From positions 496,001 to 560,000 of the forward strand of contig NZ_CP021361.1 of NCBI RefSeq assembly GCF_002157145.1: 64,000 nt of DNA, read 5' to 3'. The DNA is from Acidovorax carolinensis. GTDB lineage: Bacteria; Pseudomonadota; Gammaproteobacteria; Burkholderiales; Burkholderiaceae_C. Made by a program: the position numbers and the translations under genes. Shown in pieces: positions 9,128 to 19,434 of this stretch (positions are counted from its first letter, which is position 1; every line of letters begins with the position of its first letter). The notes under the pieces are model-generated. The model searched no databases. It saw only the letters and a program-made list of their open reading frames with translations, and had not been told where the DNA came from.

Positions 9128-10066
9128 TTACAAGCCCTGCAGCTTGAGGCGGTTGGCATGCTGGCGGTAGAGCGTCACCGGATCGGTGGAGAACCAGTCG
9201 CGCAGCCCAACGAACTGGTTGACCTCGTCCAGGTGGTTCTGCCGGTAGTCCCCCAGGTGCTTGCCCAGGCGCGACGAGCAGGCCGACACCAGTCCGTCAT
9301 TGGCTTCACCAAAGACCAGACCCAGCACGGCGAGGGGGCCGTCGGTCACGTCGAGCACGTTGGTGAGGGGCTGGGTGCCGGTCCACGAGTAATAGCGCAC
9401 GCCGTTCACCAGCTCGGCACCGCTGCCGCACCCGGTGGGCAGGGCCTGTGGAAACCGACGGTTGAAGTCGGCAAGGCCGGCGGTGGTGAGCGAATCCAGC
9501 GCTGCCGTGGGTGTCTGCGGCAGGCCGGTGCCGCCTGACACCAGGTTGATCAGGCTCACCAGGGCCGTGGCAGCGCTGTTGGCCAGCGTTTCGGAAACCG
9601 ACCCGGCAGGCGCCACGCCGCGCAGGATGTCGGCCACACGCGAACCCTTGTTGACTCCACCGACCGAGGTGACAGATGCCACCAGGCTCGGCGCCACGCC
9701 GGCCGTGTAGCGCGCGGTGGGCCCGCCATGCGAATGGCCCACCAGATTGACCTTGGACGCCCCGGTGATGGCCAGGATGGTCTTGACCTGCGCCAGCAAT
9801 TGCTCGCCGCGCACCTCGGTGCTGTTGGCGGCGGACACCTGCGCCACAAACACCCGCGCCCCGCCTTGCTGCAGGGCGTCCGGAATGCCATAGAAATAAT
9901 CGACGCCCAGCGCCGAATCAAAGCCAAACAGCCCGTGCACGAGCACGATGGGATAGCGTGTCTGGGTGTAGCCACTTTGCGCATGGGCGCTGGCCCCGAG
10001 CATGAGTGCGCAGGCCGTGGTGGCGAACGCAAGACGGCGCAGCAGGCGCCCTAGGAATCCGGTCAT
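9128..10066 (-). CDS. lip: Secreted triacylglycerol lipase, family I
   Basis: 312 residues with a signal peptide ending near ASAHA-QS (about residue 30). The oxyanion motif YPIVLVHGLFGFD is at 38-50, the nucleophile elbow GHSHGG carries Ser112, and Asp257 (ANDGLV) and His278 (NHLDEV) complete the triad. Cys213 and Cys263 are placed as in the family disulfide. Foldase-dependent lipases of this type cross the inner membrane by Sec, fold with Lif, and leave the cell by the type II system; a full gsp operon lies at 44813-55795. A GGAGAC ribosome site precedes the ATG. The region upstream carries a perfect inverted repeat shared with a divergent Lrp-type gene. Confidence 0.95.
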   Translation of the reverse strand: MTGFLGRLLRRLAFATTACALMLGASAHAQSGYTQTRYPIVLVHGLFGFDSALGVDYFYGIPDALQQGGARVFVAQVSAANSTEVRGEQLLAQVKTILAITGASKVNLVGHSHGGPTARYTAGVAPSLVASVTSVGGVNKGSRVADILRGVAPAGSVSETLANSAATALVSLINLVSGGTGLPQTPTAALDSLTTAGLADFNRRFPQALPTGCGSGAELVNGVRYYSWTGTQPLTNVLDVTDGPLAVLGLVFGEANDGLVSACSSRLGKHLGDYRQNHLDEVNQFVGLRDWFSTDPVTLYRQHANRLKLQGL

Positions 10067-10096
10067 GTGCTTGTCTCCTGGTGTTTGAATTGTGGT

Positions 10097-10130
10097 TTCA
10101 CGAAAAAGAACGACCGTACTTTTTCGTGAA
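10097..10130. promoter_or_regulatory. Perfect inverted repeat, candidate operator between lip and the Lrp-type gene
   Basis: TTCACGAAAAAG (10097-10108) and CTTTTTCGTGAA (10119-10130) are exact reverse complements with a 10-base spacer. Dyads of this size and AT content fit Lrp/AsnC binding. The position, 31 bases upstream of the lip start and about 100 upstream of the regulator start, suits shared control. It is not a terminator, since both genes point away from it. Confidence 0.65.
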
Positions 10131-10232
10131 GTTCATTGTTCTGCTGCTGCTGTGTCGTCACTATCGGGACATACCCGGTGCCACCGGGCGCAGGGGCGCT
10201 TGGCGCCGGCCTTGTTCGTAGAATCCTGCGCA

Positions 10233-10715
10233 ATGAACGATGCCAATGCCCTCGACAAGCTGGACAAGGCCATCCTGCGCCGCCTGCAGGACAACGGGCG
10301 CGAAACCTACGACGTGATTGGCGAGCAGGTTGGTTTGTCCCCCAGCGCGGTGCTGCGGCGGGTGAAACGCCTGGAAGACAGCGGAGTGATCGCGCGCTAC
10401 GTGGCCCTGGTGAAGCCCGAGGCCGTGGGGCTGGGGCTGACGGCCTACCTCAATGTGCGGCTCGAAAAACACACCGAGAGCCACAAGCGCAACCCCATGG
10501 ACCTGTTCCGGGCCAGCGTGCAGACCTGGCCCGAAGTGGTGGAGTGCGCCGCGCTCACCGGCGAGATGGACTATCTGCTGCGGGTGGTGGTGGCCGACAT
10601 GGCGCACTACAGCCGTTTCATCATGGACACGCTGCTGAAACACCCCAGCGTGCAGGACTGCAAGACGAGTTTTGTGCTGGACCGGGTGAAAGCCACCACC
10701 GCCGTGCCGGTGTGA
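10233..10715 (+). CDS. Lrp/AsnC family transcriptional regulator
   Basis: 160 residues from the ATG at 10233; upstream in-frame sequence is not family-like. An N-terminal winged helix-turn-helix (LDKLDKAILRRLQDNGR, then VGLSPSAVLRRVKRLEDSG) is followed by the RAM ligand-binding domain, with LTGEMDYLLRVVVADM near residues 106-121. Such proteins bind DNA as dimers to octamers and respond to amino acids. The likely binding site is the inverted repeat between this gene and lip. The regulated genes are inferred only from position. Confidence 0.92.
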   Translation: MNDANALDKLDKAILRRLQDNGRETYDVIGEQVGLSPSAVLRRVKRLEDSGVIARYVALVKPEAVGLGLTAYLNVRLEKHTESHKRNPMDLFRASVQTWPEVVECAALTGEMDYLLRVVVADMAHYSRFIMDTLLKHPSVQDCKTSFVLDRVKATTAVPV

Positions 10716-10744
10716 GGCCTGCGAACGACTGGCAAGACACAATT

Positions 10745-10795
10745 TTGTAACAAATGCTATTGAAATGGTAGCTGTTGGCGCTTTGTATCAGGGGG
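10745..10795 (+). repeat. Short interspersed repeat, copy in the gap after the Lrp-type gene
   Basis: The stretch has ATGCTATTGAAATGGTAGC followed by TGTTGGCGCTTTGTATCAGG, the same order of blocks as the copy at 948-1003. The rest of this 178-base gap shows no gene. Confidence 0.55.
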
Positions 10796-10893
10796 GGCAT
10801 TGTTTTTGTTGCCTTTTGGTGCGCGCATCCAATTTTGTTGCGGCGCAACAAAGTCGCTGGAAAAGATGAGGGAAAACCCTTAAAGTTGGCTTC

Positions 10894-11622
10894 ATGATCG
10901 CAACCAAAGACTGGCTCAAAGCTTCGTGGGACGCAGGCAAGGACATGCTGACGCCCTTCGCCGGTCATTCGGCGGGCGATGCCCCCGCACCCACGCCACT
11001 GATGGTGCCCATCCGTGCATTGGGCCCCTCTTACCGTGAGCGCATCACGCAGCACCTGCTGCAGCTGGAGCCGGCTGACCGGTATCTGCGTTTTGGCTAT
11101 GCCGCCACGGATGAGCAAATCCGGCGCTACACCGAGCAGCTCGACTTTGATCGCGACGAGATCTTCGGCATCTACAACCGCCGCCTGGAGCTGATTGCCA
11201 TGGCCCACCTGGCGTTTGCCGAACATCCCGAACACCAGCAATGTGCCGAGTTTGGCGTGTCGGTGCTCAAAAAGGCGCGGGGACGTGGCTTCGGTGCGCG
11301 CCTGTTTGACCGGGCCATCATGCATGCCCGCAACGAGGGGGTGAACATGGTGTTCATCCATGCGCTGACGGAAAACACGGCCATGCTCAAGATCGCGCGC
11401 AAGGCTGGGGCCACGGTGCAGCGCGACGGCTCGGAATCTGAAGCCTATCTGCAGATTCCGCCGGCCAGCTTCGATACCCGCATGGCCGAGATCGTCGAGC
11501 AGCAATTTGCCGAAATGGACTACCGGCTCAAGCGCCAGGCCAAGCAGTTCTGGGACTTTCTGGCCGGCGTGCAGGAAGTGCGCCAGGGCGTGCGGCACGC
11601 CCGCCACCAGTCGGCCGAATAG
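10894..11622 (+). CDS. GNAT family N-acetyltransferase
   Basis: 242 residues. The region from about 40 to 180 has the GNAT fold pattern: MAHLAFAE as the beta4 segment, the acetyl-CoA loop in VLKKARGRGFGARLFDRAI, and ENTAMLKIARKAGATVQRDG in the C-terminal half. The final 45 residues are charged and helical. Proteins of this shape are common in Burkholderiales as stand-alone genes; the substrate is unknown. The next gene starts 100 bases downstream on the same strand. Confidence 0.82.
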   Translation: MIATKDWLKASWDAGKDMLTPFAGHSAGDAPAPTPLMVPIRALGPSYRERITQHLLQLEPADRYLRFGYAATDEQIRRYTEQLDFDRDEIFGIYNRRLELIAMAHLAFAEHPEHQQCAEFGVSVLKKARGRGFGARLFDRAIMHARNEGVNMVFIHALTENTAMLKIARKAGATVQRDGSESEAYLQIPPASFDTRMAEIVEQQFAEMDYRLKRQAKQFWDFLAGVQEVRQGVRHARHQSAE

Positions 11623-11722
11623 CGCCAGCATTGCAGTCACGGGCCTGCGGCGCAGGCGGTGTCACGACAATCCGCTATCCTAGGGGGCTGTTTCACTACC
11701 GCACGTCCTGCACTCCAAGACA

Positions 11723-12598
11723 GTGTCTGACCCGCACCCCCAGCGCTTGCCCGAAAAGGAAGACAAGCGCACCTTCCTGCAAAAAGTGGCCGAGTTCATC
11801 CACCCTGGACCGGACTCCACTGAAGAGCTCATCGAGACCCTGGCCGAGGCCGAAGACAACGAGGTCATTGGCGCCGACTCCCGCGTGATGCTCGAACGCG
11901 TCATCCGCATGGCCGACATGACCGCCGGCGATGTGATGGTGGCCGCCCCGCGCATGGACCTCGTCAACATCGAAGCGCCCTTTGACGAGTTGCTGCGCCT
12001 GGTGATCAACACCGCGCACTCGCGCTTTCCGGTGTACCAGGGCGAGCGCGAGAACATCATCGGCATCCTCATGGCCAAGGACCTGCTCAAGCTGCAGCGG
12101 GCCCCCGAGCTGAACATCCGCGCTTTGCTGCGCCCGGCCGCCTTCGTGCCGGAAACCAAGGGCCTGAACGATCTGCTGCGCGAGTTTCGTGGCAATCGCA
12201 ACCACCTGGCCATCGTGATCGACGAGTTTGGCCGCGTGGCCGGGCTGGTCACCATTGAGGATGTGCTCGAGCAGATCGTGGGCGAGATCGAAGACGAGTT
12301 TGACATCCCCGAAGACGAAGGCGACATCTTCGGCCTGGCGGACCACACCTACCGCGTAAGTGGCGACACCCCCATTGAGCGTGTGGCCGAGGCCTTTGGC
12401 GTGGCCGTGCAGGGCAGCGATCCCGACGAAACCTTCGACACCATCGGGGGCCTGATCGCCCACGAAATGGGCCATGTGCCCAAGCGCGGCGAGCATCTGC
12501 AACTGTGCGGGCTGCACTTTGTGGTGCTGCACACCAAGGGCGGCGCCGTGCGCTGGTTCAAGGTGTCGCGCGTCGACGAAAACAGCGCCGCCGTCTGA
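11723..12598 (+). CDS. corC: CorC/HlyC family CBS-domain protein
   Basis: 291 residues, starting at a GTG (11723), the only start that fits the family N-terminus. The order is an acidic N-terminal tail, two CBS domains (about 65-125 and 135-195, with DMTAGDVMV and EFGRVAGLVTIEDVLEQIVGEI), and a CorC_HlyC/transporter-associated domain to the end. Soluble proteins of this type are linked to magnesium and cobalt efflux. The TGA stop overlaps the ATG of lnt by one base, a pairing common in proteobacteria, so both are probably one operon. Confidence 0.92.
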   Translation: MSDPHPQRLPEKEDKRTFLQKVAEFIHPGPDSTEELIETLAEAEDNEVIGADSRVMLERVIRMADMTAGDVMVAAPRMDLVNIEAPFDELLRLVINTAHSRFPVYQGERENIIGILMAKDLLKLQRAPELNIRALLRPAAFVPETKGLNDLLREFRGNRNHLAIVIDEFGRVAGLVTIEDVLEQIVGEIEDEFDIPEDEGDIFGLADHTYRVSGDTPIERVAEAFGVAVQGSDPDETFDTIGGLIAHEMGHVPKRGEHLQLCGLHFVVLHTKGGAVRWFKVSRVDENSAAV

Positions 12599-14189
12599 TG
12601 GCCCGGCTGCAACGCCTGCCCGGGGCGGCATTGGCCATGCAGGCATGCCTTGCTGCCCTGGCGGGTGGGGCGCAAGCGCTGTCGCTGGCCTGGCCCGGGA
12701 ATGGCGCGCCGCAATGGTGGCTCCAAATCCTGTCGCTGGCGGTGCTGGCCGGGCTGGTGCGCAGCCCGACGTCCTGGCGCCGCGCAGCCGGCTTGGGCTG
12801 GGTGTTCGCTACCGCCTGGCTGGCGGCCACCTTCTGGTGGCTTTTCATCTCCATGCACACCTATGGCGGCTTGGCGGCGCCCCTGGCGGTGGTTGCCGTG
12901 CTGGGGCTGGCGGCGTTTCTGGGAAGCTACTACGCTGCCGGTTTGGCGATTTTTTCGCGTCTTGCGCCCACCCACCGTGCGCTGACAGCTATGCTTTTCG
13001 GAGCGGTCTGGCTGCTGGCCGAGTTGGCCCGCGGCACGCTGTGGACGGGATTTCCGTGGGGTGCTGGCGGCTATGCGCATGTGCAGGGCCCCTTGAGCGT
13101 GCTGGCGCGCACCGTGGGGGTGTATGGCGTCGGGTTCGTGGCAGCGGTGCTGGCCATGCTGCTGGCGCAGGCGCGCACCAGCGATCTACTCCGCCTGCGC
13201 GCCTGGGCGCTTGTGGCGGGGGCGCGCTGGTGCTGGTGGGCGCGGGGCTGCAGCGCCAATGCGCCGTCGAGTTGTGCCACACACCGGCGGCGGCGCAGCC
13301 CGCCCCGATCAGCCTGGCACTGTTGCAGGGCAATATCCCGCAGGACGAAAAATTCCAGCCCGGCAGCGGCGTGCCGCTGGCCCTGCAGTGGTATGCCGAT
13401 GCACTGCTCGCGGCCAAGGCGACGCTCGTCGTGGCGCCTGAAACGGCCATCCCGCTGCTGCCGCAGCAACTCATGCCGGGGTATCTGGAGGGGCTGGCGG
13501 CGCATTTCGGGCAAGGCACACAGGCGGCGCTGCTGGGCATTCCGCTGGGCGACCCGGAGCGCGGCTACACCAATTCGGTGCTGGGCATCCAGCCCGCCCA
13601 ACCGTCGCCCTACCAGTACGACAAGCACCACCTGGTGCCGTTCGGCGAGTTCATCCCGCCGTTTTTCCGGTGGTTCACCGCCATGATGAACATTCCCTTG
13701 GGCGACTTCAACCGGGGCGCCGTTGGCCAGCCCTCCTTTTCCTGGGCGGGGCAGCGCATTGCCCCCAATATCTGCTACGAGGACTTGTTTGGCGAAGAGC
13801 TGGGCGCGCGTTTTGCCGATCCGGCCAGTGCGCCCACGGTGTTTGTCAATTTCAGCAATATTGGCTGGTTTGGCAACACCGTCGCCATCGACCAGCATTT
13901 GCAGATCAGCCGCATGCGTGCGCTGGAGTTCGAGCGCCCCATGGTGCGCGCCACCAACACCGGGGCCACCGCCATCATCGACCACCGGGGCGTGGTCACC
14001 CACGCGCTGGCGCGCCACACCCGTGGCGTGCTGACGGGCGAGGTGCACGGGCGCGGGCTCAGCGCACAACAGGGCTGGGGCATCACGCCGTATGCCTGGT
14101 GGGTGGCGCGCTGGGGTCTGGCGCCCTTGTGGCTGGTGGGTGTCTGCATGGTTGTCGGGGCGGCGTTCGCGCTGCGCCGGCAGCGCTGA
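12598..14189 (+). pseudogene. lnt: Apolipoprotein N-acyltransferase, interrupted by one frameshift
   Basis: The N-terminal membrane part (12598 to about 13222) and the C-terminal nitrilase-like part (about 13218-14189) lie in different frames. Restoring one base in the GCGGGGGCGCG stretch at 13216-13226 joins them into about 530 residues, the normal Lnt size. The catalytic Glu (APETAIP), Lys (YDKHHLVPFGEF) and Cys (NICYEDLF) are all present in the second half. Lnt adds the third acyl chain to lipoproteins in the inner membrane and is usually essential in proteobacteria. That makes a sequencing error more likely than real loss. It is translationally coupled to corC. Confidence 0.88.
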
Positions 14190-14404
14190 ACAAAACGCCA
14201 CGGCATGCGGCCGCACGGCATGGCCGGCATTGATCCAGGTCATGCCGGGTGGGGCTGGCGTGGTCGGCGGGCAGGTCAATCGGCGGGGCTGCGGGTGTTC
14301 GGCCTGGATGTGCCTTGATAATGGAGCCCTGCAACCGGTAGCAGGGGGTTGCAAATAGTGAATTTTTGAAGCGGCACGGCCGCTGTTCTGGAGCACGACT
14401 GAAA

Positions 14405-14944
14405 ATGGCAGATTCCTTTTCCTACGAACAACTGATTGCCTCGGGCGAGGGCCGGCTGTTCGGCGCTGACAGCGGGCGTCTGCCGCTGCCGCCCATGCTG
14501 ATGTTTGACCGCATCACGCATATCGACAGCGATGGCGGCGCCCATGGGCTGGGGAAAATCCGGGCCGAGCTCGATGTGCGTCCTGACCTGTGGTTTTTTG
14601 CCTGCCACTTCCAGGGCGACCCGGTCATGCCTGGCTGCCTGGGGCTCGATGCGATGTGGCAGCTCATCGGTTTTTACCTGACCTGGCTGCAACTGCCCGG
14701 TCGTGGTCGCGCCCTGGGTGCGGGCGAGGTCAAGTTCACCGGCGAAGTGGGGCCTGACGTCAAGCTGGTGACCTACGAAATCGACATCAAGCGCGTCATC
14801 AAGCGCAAGCTCGTCATGGCCATTGGCGATGCCCGTCTGCTGGCCGACGGCAAGGAAATCTACGTGGCCAACGACCTGCGCGTGGGCCTGTTCAAGAGGG
14901 AAGAAGCGGCAAAAGACGGAGCGCCGCAAGGAGAGGCAGCATGA
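14405..14944 (+). CDS. fabA: 3-hydroxydecanoyl-ACP dehydratase/isomerase
   Basis: 179 residues from the ATG at 14405. The active-site His68 ([12 protein letters not shown]) and Asp82 (LGLDAMWQL) match His70/Asp84 of the E. coli enzyme. FabA dehydrates 3-hydroxydecanoyl-ACP and isomerises the product to the cis-3 form, the branch point of anaerobic unsaturated fatty acid synthesis. The stop overlaps the fabB start (ATGA), so the two genes are coupled, as expected for partners in the pathway. Confidence 0.97.
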   Translation: MADSFSYEQLIASGEGRLFGADSGRLPLPPMLMFDRITHIDSDGGAHGLGKIRAELDVRPDLWFFACHFQGDPVMPGCLGLDAMWQLIGFYLTWLQLPGRGRALGAGEVKFTGEVGPDVKLVTYEIDIKRVIKRKLVMAIGDARLLADGKEIYVANDLRVGLFKREEAAKDGAPQGEAA

Positions 14945-16158
14945 AACGCGTGGTGATCACGGGCATGGGTATCGTCTCGTGCATTGGCAACGACATGGCC
15001 ACGGTAGAGGCCTCGCTGCGCGAAAGCCGCTCGGGCATCCGCGCCATGCCGCAGTTTGCCGAGCTGGGCATGCGCAGCCGCGTGGCCGGCGTTCCCCAGA
15101 TCGATCTGGAAGCGCTGATCGACCGCAAGCAGTTGCGCTTCATGGGCGACGCAGCGGCCTATGCGCACATCTCGCTGGCCAACGCCATTGCCGAATCGGG
15201 CCTCACGCCCGCGCAGGTGTCGCACCCGCGCACCGGCCTCATCATGGGCTCGGGCGGCGGCTCGCCCGCCAACCAGATCGAAGCGGCCGATATTTTGCGC
15301 AGCAAGGGCATCCGTCGCGTGGGGCCTTACCAGGTCACGCGCTGCATGAGCTCCACCGTGTCGGCATGTCTTTCGACCAACTTCGGTATCAAGGGAATCA
15401 ATTACTCCATCACCTCGGCCTGCAGCACCTCGGCGCACTGCATCGGCGCGGCCGCGCAGCAGATCGCGTGGGGCATGCAAGACGTGATGTTTGCCGGCGG
15501 CGGCGAAGAAGTCACCTGGGGCATGGGTCTGCTGTTCGACGCCATGGGCGCCATGTCCAGCGCCTATAACGACACGCCCGAGAAAGCCTCGCGCGCCTAC
15601 GACGCGAATCGCGACGGCTTTGTGCTGTCGGGCGGTGGCGGTGCCGTGGTGCTGGAAAGCCTCGACCACGCCCTGGCACGCGGCGCCACCATCCTGGGCG
15701 AAGTCGTCGGCTTTGGCGCCACGTCCGATGGTGCCGACATGGTGGCCCCTTCGGGCGACGGCGCCATTGCCTGCATGCGCCAGGCCATCTCCACCGTGAG
15801 CGAACCCATCGACTACATCAACACCCACGGCACCTCGACGCCCGTGGGCGATGTGCCCGAACTGCGGGCCATTCGCGAGGTGTTTGGCGACGCCATTCCG
15901 CCGTTCTCGTCCACCAAGTCGCTCACCGGTCACTCGCTGGGCGCCACGGGCGTGCAAGAGGCCATCTACTGCCTGCTCATGCTGCGCCAGGGCTTCATAG
16001 CCGCTTCGGCCAACATCGAAACGCTGGAACCCGCCGCAGAAGGCATGCCCCTGGTGCGCAAGACGGTGGACGCGCCCATCCGCACCGCGCTGTCCAACAG
16101 CTTCGGCTTTGGCGGCACCAACGCCAGCCTGGTGCTGCGCCGCTGGGACGGCGCGTAA
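14941..16158 (+). CDS. fabB: Beta-ketoacyl-ACP synthase I
   Basis: 405 residues. The Cys-His-His triad is seen at Cys161 (SACSTSAHC), His296 ([11 protein letters not shown]) and His331 (TGHSLGATG), close to the E. coli FabB positions 163/298/333. The enzyme elongates the cis-3-decenoyl-ACP made by FabA. It overlaps fabA by four bases and is followed by a strong terminator. Confidence 0.97.
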   Translation: MKRVVITGMGIVSCIGNDMATVEASLRESRSGIRAMPQFAELGMRSRVAGVPQIDLEALIDRKQLRFMGDAAAYAHISLANAIAESGLTPAQVSHPRTGLIMGSGGGSPANQIEAADILRSKGIRRVGPYQVTRCMSSTVSACLSTNFGIKGINYSITSACSTSAHCIGAAAQQIAWGMQDVMFAGGGEEVTWGMGLLFDAMGAMSSAYNDTPEKASRAYDANRDGFVLSGGGGAVVLESLDHALARGATILGEVVGFGATSDGADMVAPSGDGAIACMRQAISTVSEPIDYINTHGTSTPVGDVPELRAIREVFGDAIPPFSSTKSLTGHSLGATGVQEAIYCLLMLRQGFIAASANIETLEPAAEGMPLVRKTVDAPIRTALSNSFGFGGTNASLVLRRWDGA

Positions 16159-16224
16159 GCCTCCATCTGCACTTGCATTGTCGCCAGGCGCGGGCACCTG
16201 GCTTTCGACACATCCAACCCATCA

Positions 16225-16268
16225 CCCCACCCTGAGACTGCACGCAGTCTTCGGGTGGGGTTGTTGTT
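16225..16268. terminator. Bidirectional terminator between fabB and the convergent anchor protein gene
   Basis: CCCCACCC (16225-16232) pairs with GGGTGGGG (16253-16260), with an inner GACTGC/GCAGTC stem and a TTGTTGTT tail on the fabB side. It lies between two convergent genes. Confidence 0.75.
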
Positions 16269-16279
16269 GGGCAGATCGG

Positions 16280-18231
16280 TCAATACCCCAGGTTGAGCTG
16301 GAAGACCGCGGTGCTGCCGCTCACCTCATTGCCCACCACCAGCAAGGGCTTGCCGTTGGGTGACTGCTTGGCGGGGATGAAGGTCAGACCTTCAGGTCCC
16401 AGGTCCCCCACCTTGTCGAGCGCCGGGGGCGCTTTGTCATTGAAAACGGTGCTCCAGTTCTCGCGCGTGTTGATGTAGTCCACGCGCTTGGGGGTCTTGG
16501 GGTCGGTGATGTCGAACACCAGCACGCCGCCCATGCGCTCCAGGCCCACAAAGGCAAAGCTCTTGCTGCCGATCGTGCCGACGGCCAGGCCCTCGGGCTC
16601 GGGCCCTTGCCGGAGCTGCGGGCGTCCAGCGCGGCGGTGGCGTCGTGGCCGGTGTTGAAGTAGGTCTTGCAGTCGATGTCGCGCTTGGCGCCGAGCTTAC
16701 AGGCGTCGCTGGCGATGAATTGCTCGATCGCTGCAGCGGAATCCCAGACCTGCACGCCCTGCGCGTTCCAGATGGAAATGGAGCGGCCGCCATAGGCGTA
16801 GAGCTTGTCGTACATCAGGCGGTTGCCGCTGGCGTCGGCCTCGCCCTTGGCGTTGTACCACTTGGGGCTGCCGTCGGGGTTGGTCTGGTAGCCCTGGGTC
16901 CAGGTGACTTTCAGGCGACCGAGCTTGTCGTCATCGCGGCAGGTCTTGGGATCGCCCGCGACGGCGCCGCACCAGGCAAAGTTGGCGGGGTTGAGCAGCG
17001 CGCCGCCGTTACCCTTGGCCAGTTGCGCTAGGTGTGCCGGCAGATCGTCCCCGGCGCGGCGCAGGAAGCCGTCCTTGTGCACCAGGTGCTTGACGCGCCA
17101 TTCCTCGACGAAACCCTTGGTCACGTCGCCTGCCTGCGCCGGCACGGCCGGGCTGGTGCCGGTAGCCGCGATGGCCGCAGTGCCGAAGTAGGCCTTGGTG
17201 TTCTCGCCCCAGGCGCGCGCGTCGCCCTCGTTGGCGCTCACCAGGTAGGTCTGGCCGTCACCCGCCCTGTAGGCTGCGATGGCGTCGGGCTGGTACATGC
17301 CCAGCACGTTGGGTGCGGTGGTGATGTTGATCACCGGGCTCTTGCCATCGCTGTCAGCAAAGTCGAGCGCGTTGGCCGCCAGGCCGTGGTCCTTGTAGCC
17401 CAGCGCCACGATGTCGGTCACAGTGGCCTTGGCGATGTCCACGACTGCCAGGGCATTGTTTTCTTGCAGCGTGACCCAGGCGGTCTTGCCGTCGGGCGAC
17501 ACGGCGATGTATTCGGGCTCCAGGTCCTGGGCCACGGTGGCCTTGCCCTTGCCATCGGCTGTGGGGCCAAACAGGCGCACGCCCTTGGCCAGCAGTTCTG
17601 CCGCGCGGGTGTTGAACGCCTTGAAGTCGGCGGTGCGCACGGTGGGGCTGGCGGGTGTGCTCACATCCACGATGCTGATCGAGCCTTCGGGGTCGCTCTG
17701 GTAGTCGTCGCTGGGCTCGGCTTCGTTGGCTACCAGCACGGTCTTGCCATCGGGCGTGAAGATCAGCATGTCGGGCAGGGCGCCGACCGGTACCGAGCCC
17801 AGCAGCTTCAGATCGGCCGCCTGGTAGATCGCCACGCGGCCCGCATCGGTCTTGGGTTTGGCCTGGATGGCGATCGCCACCAGCCCCCCCTGCGAGGCGA
17901 CGCTGTTCACCTCGCCATTGGCGAGCACACTGGTGCCGTTGATTTCGCCCACTTTCTTGGGGTTCTTGGGGTCGCTCAGGTCCAGCACGTCGAGCTTGCC
18001 AGACTGGGCGTTGACCACAAAGGCGCGCTTGGAGGCCGCGTCAAACGCCGGGATCTCCGCCGCGCTTTGCAGGAAGATGCCCGAGGAATATCCACCGATC
18101 TTCTCCAGCTGGAGCGAGATGGGCGAGAGCTCGACGTCGTCATCGCCGCCGCCGCAGGCGGCAACGGCTGCAGCAGCCACCAGGGAGAGGCAGAAAAGAT
18201 GCCGACGGGATGAAGTAAAGAAAGAGGTCAT
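16280..18231 (-). pseudogene. Choice-of-anchor I family secreted protein, interrupted by one frameshift
   Basis: The start is the ATG at 18231. A lipoprotein-like signal (LVAAAAVAACGGG, Cys about residue 26) is followed by a beta-propeller rich in LDLSDPKNPKKVG, FTPDGKTVLVANEAEPSDD and VSPDGKTAWVTLQENNALAVVDI. This fits choice-of-anchor I and phytase/alkaline phosphatase-like esterase proteins. The frame breaks at GGGCCC (16601-16606); adding one C restores the C-terminal propeller blade ending in TAVFQLNLGY. The repaired length is about 650 residues. The protein should act outside the cytoplasm; its substrate is not known. Confidence 0.8.
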
Positions 18232-18278
18232 GCTCGGAATTTGTGGGAGATACGCAAAAGCGCGAGCCTGCATTGAAT

Positions 18279-18292
18279 GTCACGACTGTGAC
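18279..18292. promoter_or_regulatory. Short inverted repeat upstream of the anchor protein gene
   Basis: GTCAC-GACT-GTGAC is a perfect 5-bp dyad 48 bases before the minus-strand start, within the 258-base divergent gap to glyQ. It only loosely resembles a Pho box. It may be a regulator site. Confidence 0.3.
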
Positions 18293-18489
18293 GAATTGGT
18301 GAAAGTGCGCGGCGTGAACGGGGCCGCGCGCCCATCGCATGGGTCTCTTTGCGCAGCCGCACGCGGCCGGCCGGGCGTTTCTTGACCGCATCGGCATGGT
18401 CGGCACCGTAAAATCGCTGTTTGCGCAGCGCGGACTGCTACTCTTTTTCATTGGCGCAGGTCCGGCCTGCGGAAAGCCAGAATCGATTC

Positions 18490-19410
<921 letters not shown>

Positions 19411-19434
19411 GCGAAGACCCGGAGCCCCTGAAAA

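Noticed and set aside
13216-13226. Programmed ribosomal frameshifting in lnt
   Set aside because: No slippery heptamer with downstream structure typical of known sites was seen, and four other genes show the same kind of loss, so sequencing error is the simpler explanation.
13071-14396. A 441-codon open frame on the minus strand across lnt
   Set aside because: Antisense shadow of the catalytic half of lnt.
14860-16197. A 445-codon open frame on the minus strand across fabB
   Set aside because: Antisense shadow of fabB with Arg/Gly/His-rich, domain-free translation.
18279-18292. Pho box upstream of the phosphatase-like anchor protein
   Set aside because: The dyad lacks the paired direct TGTCA repeats with 11-base spacing expected of a PhoB site.
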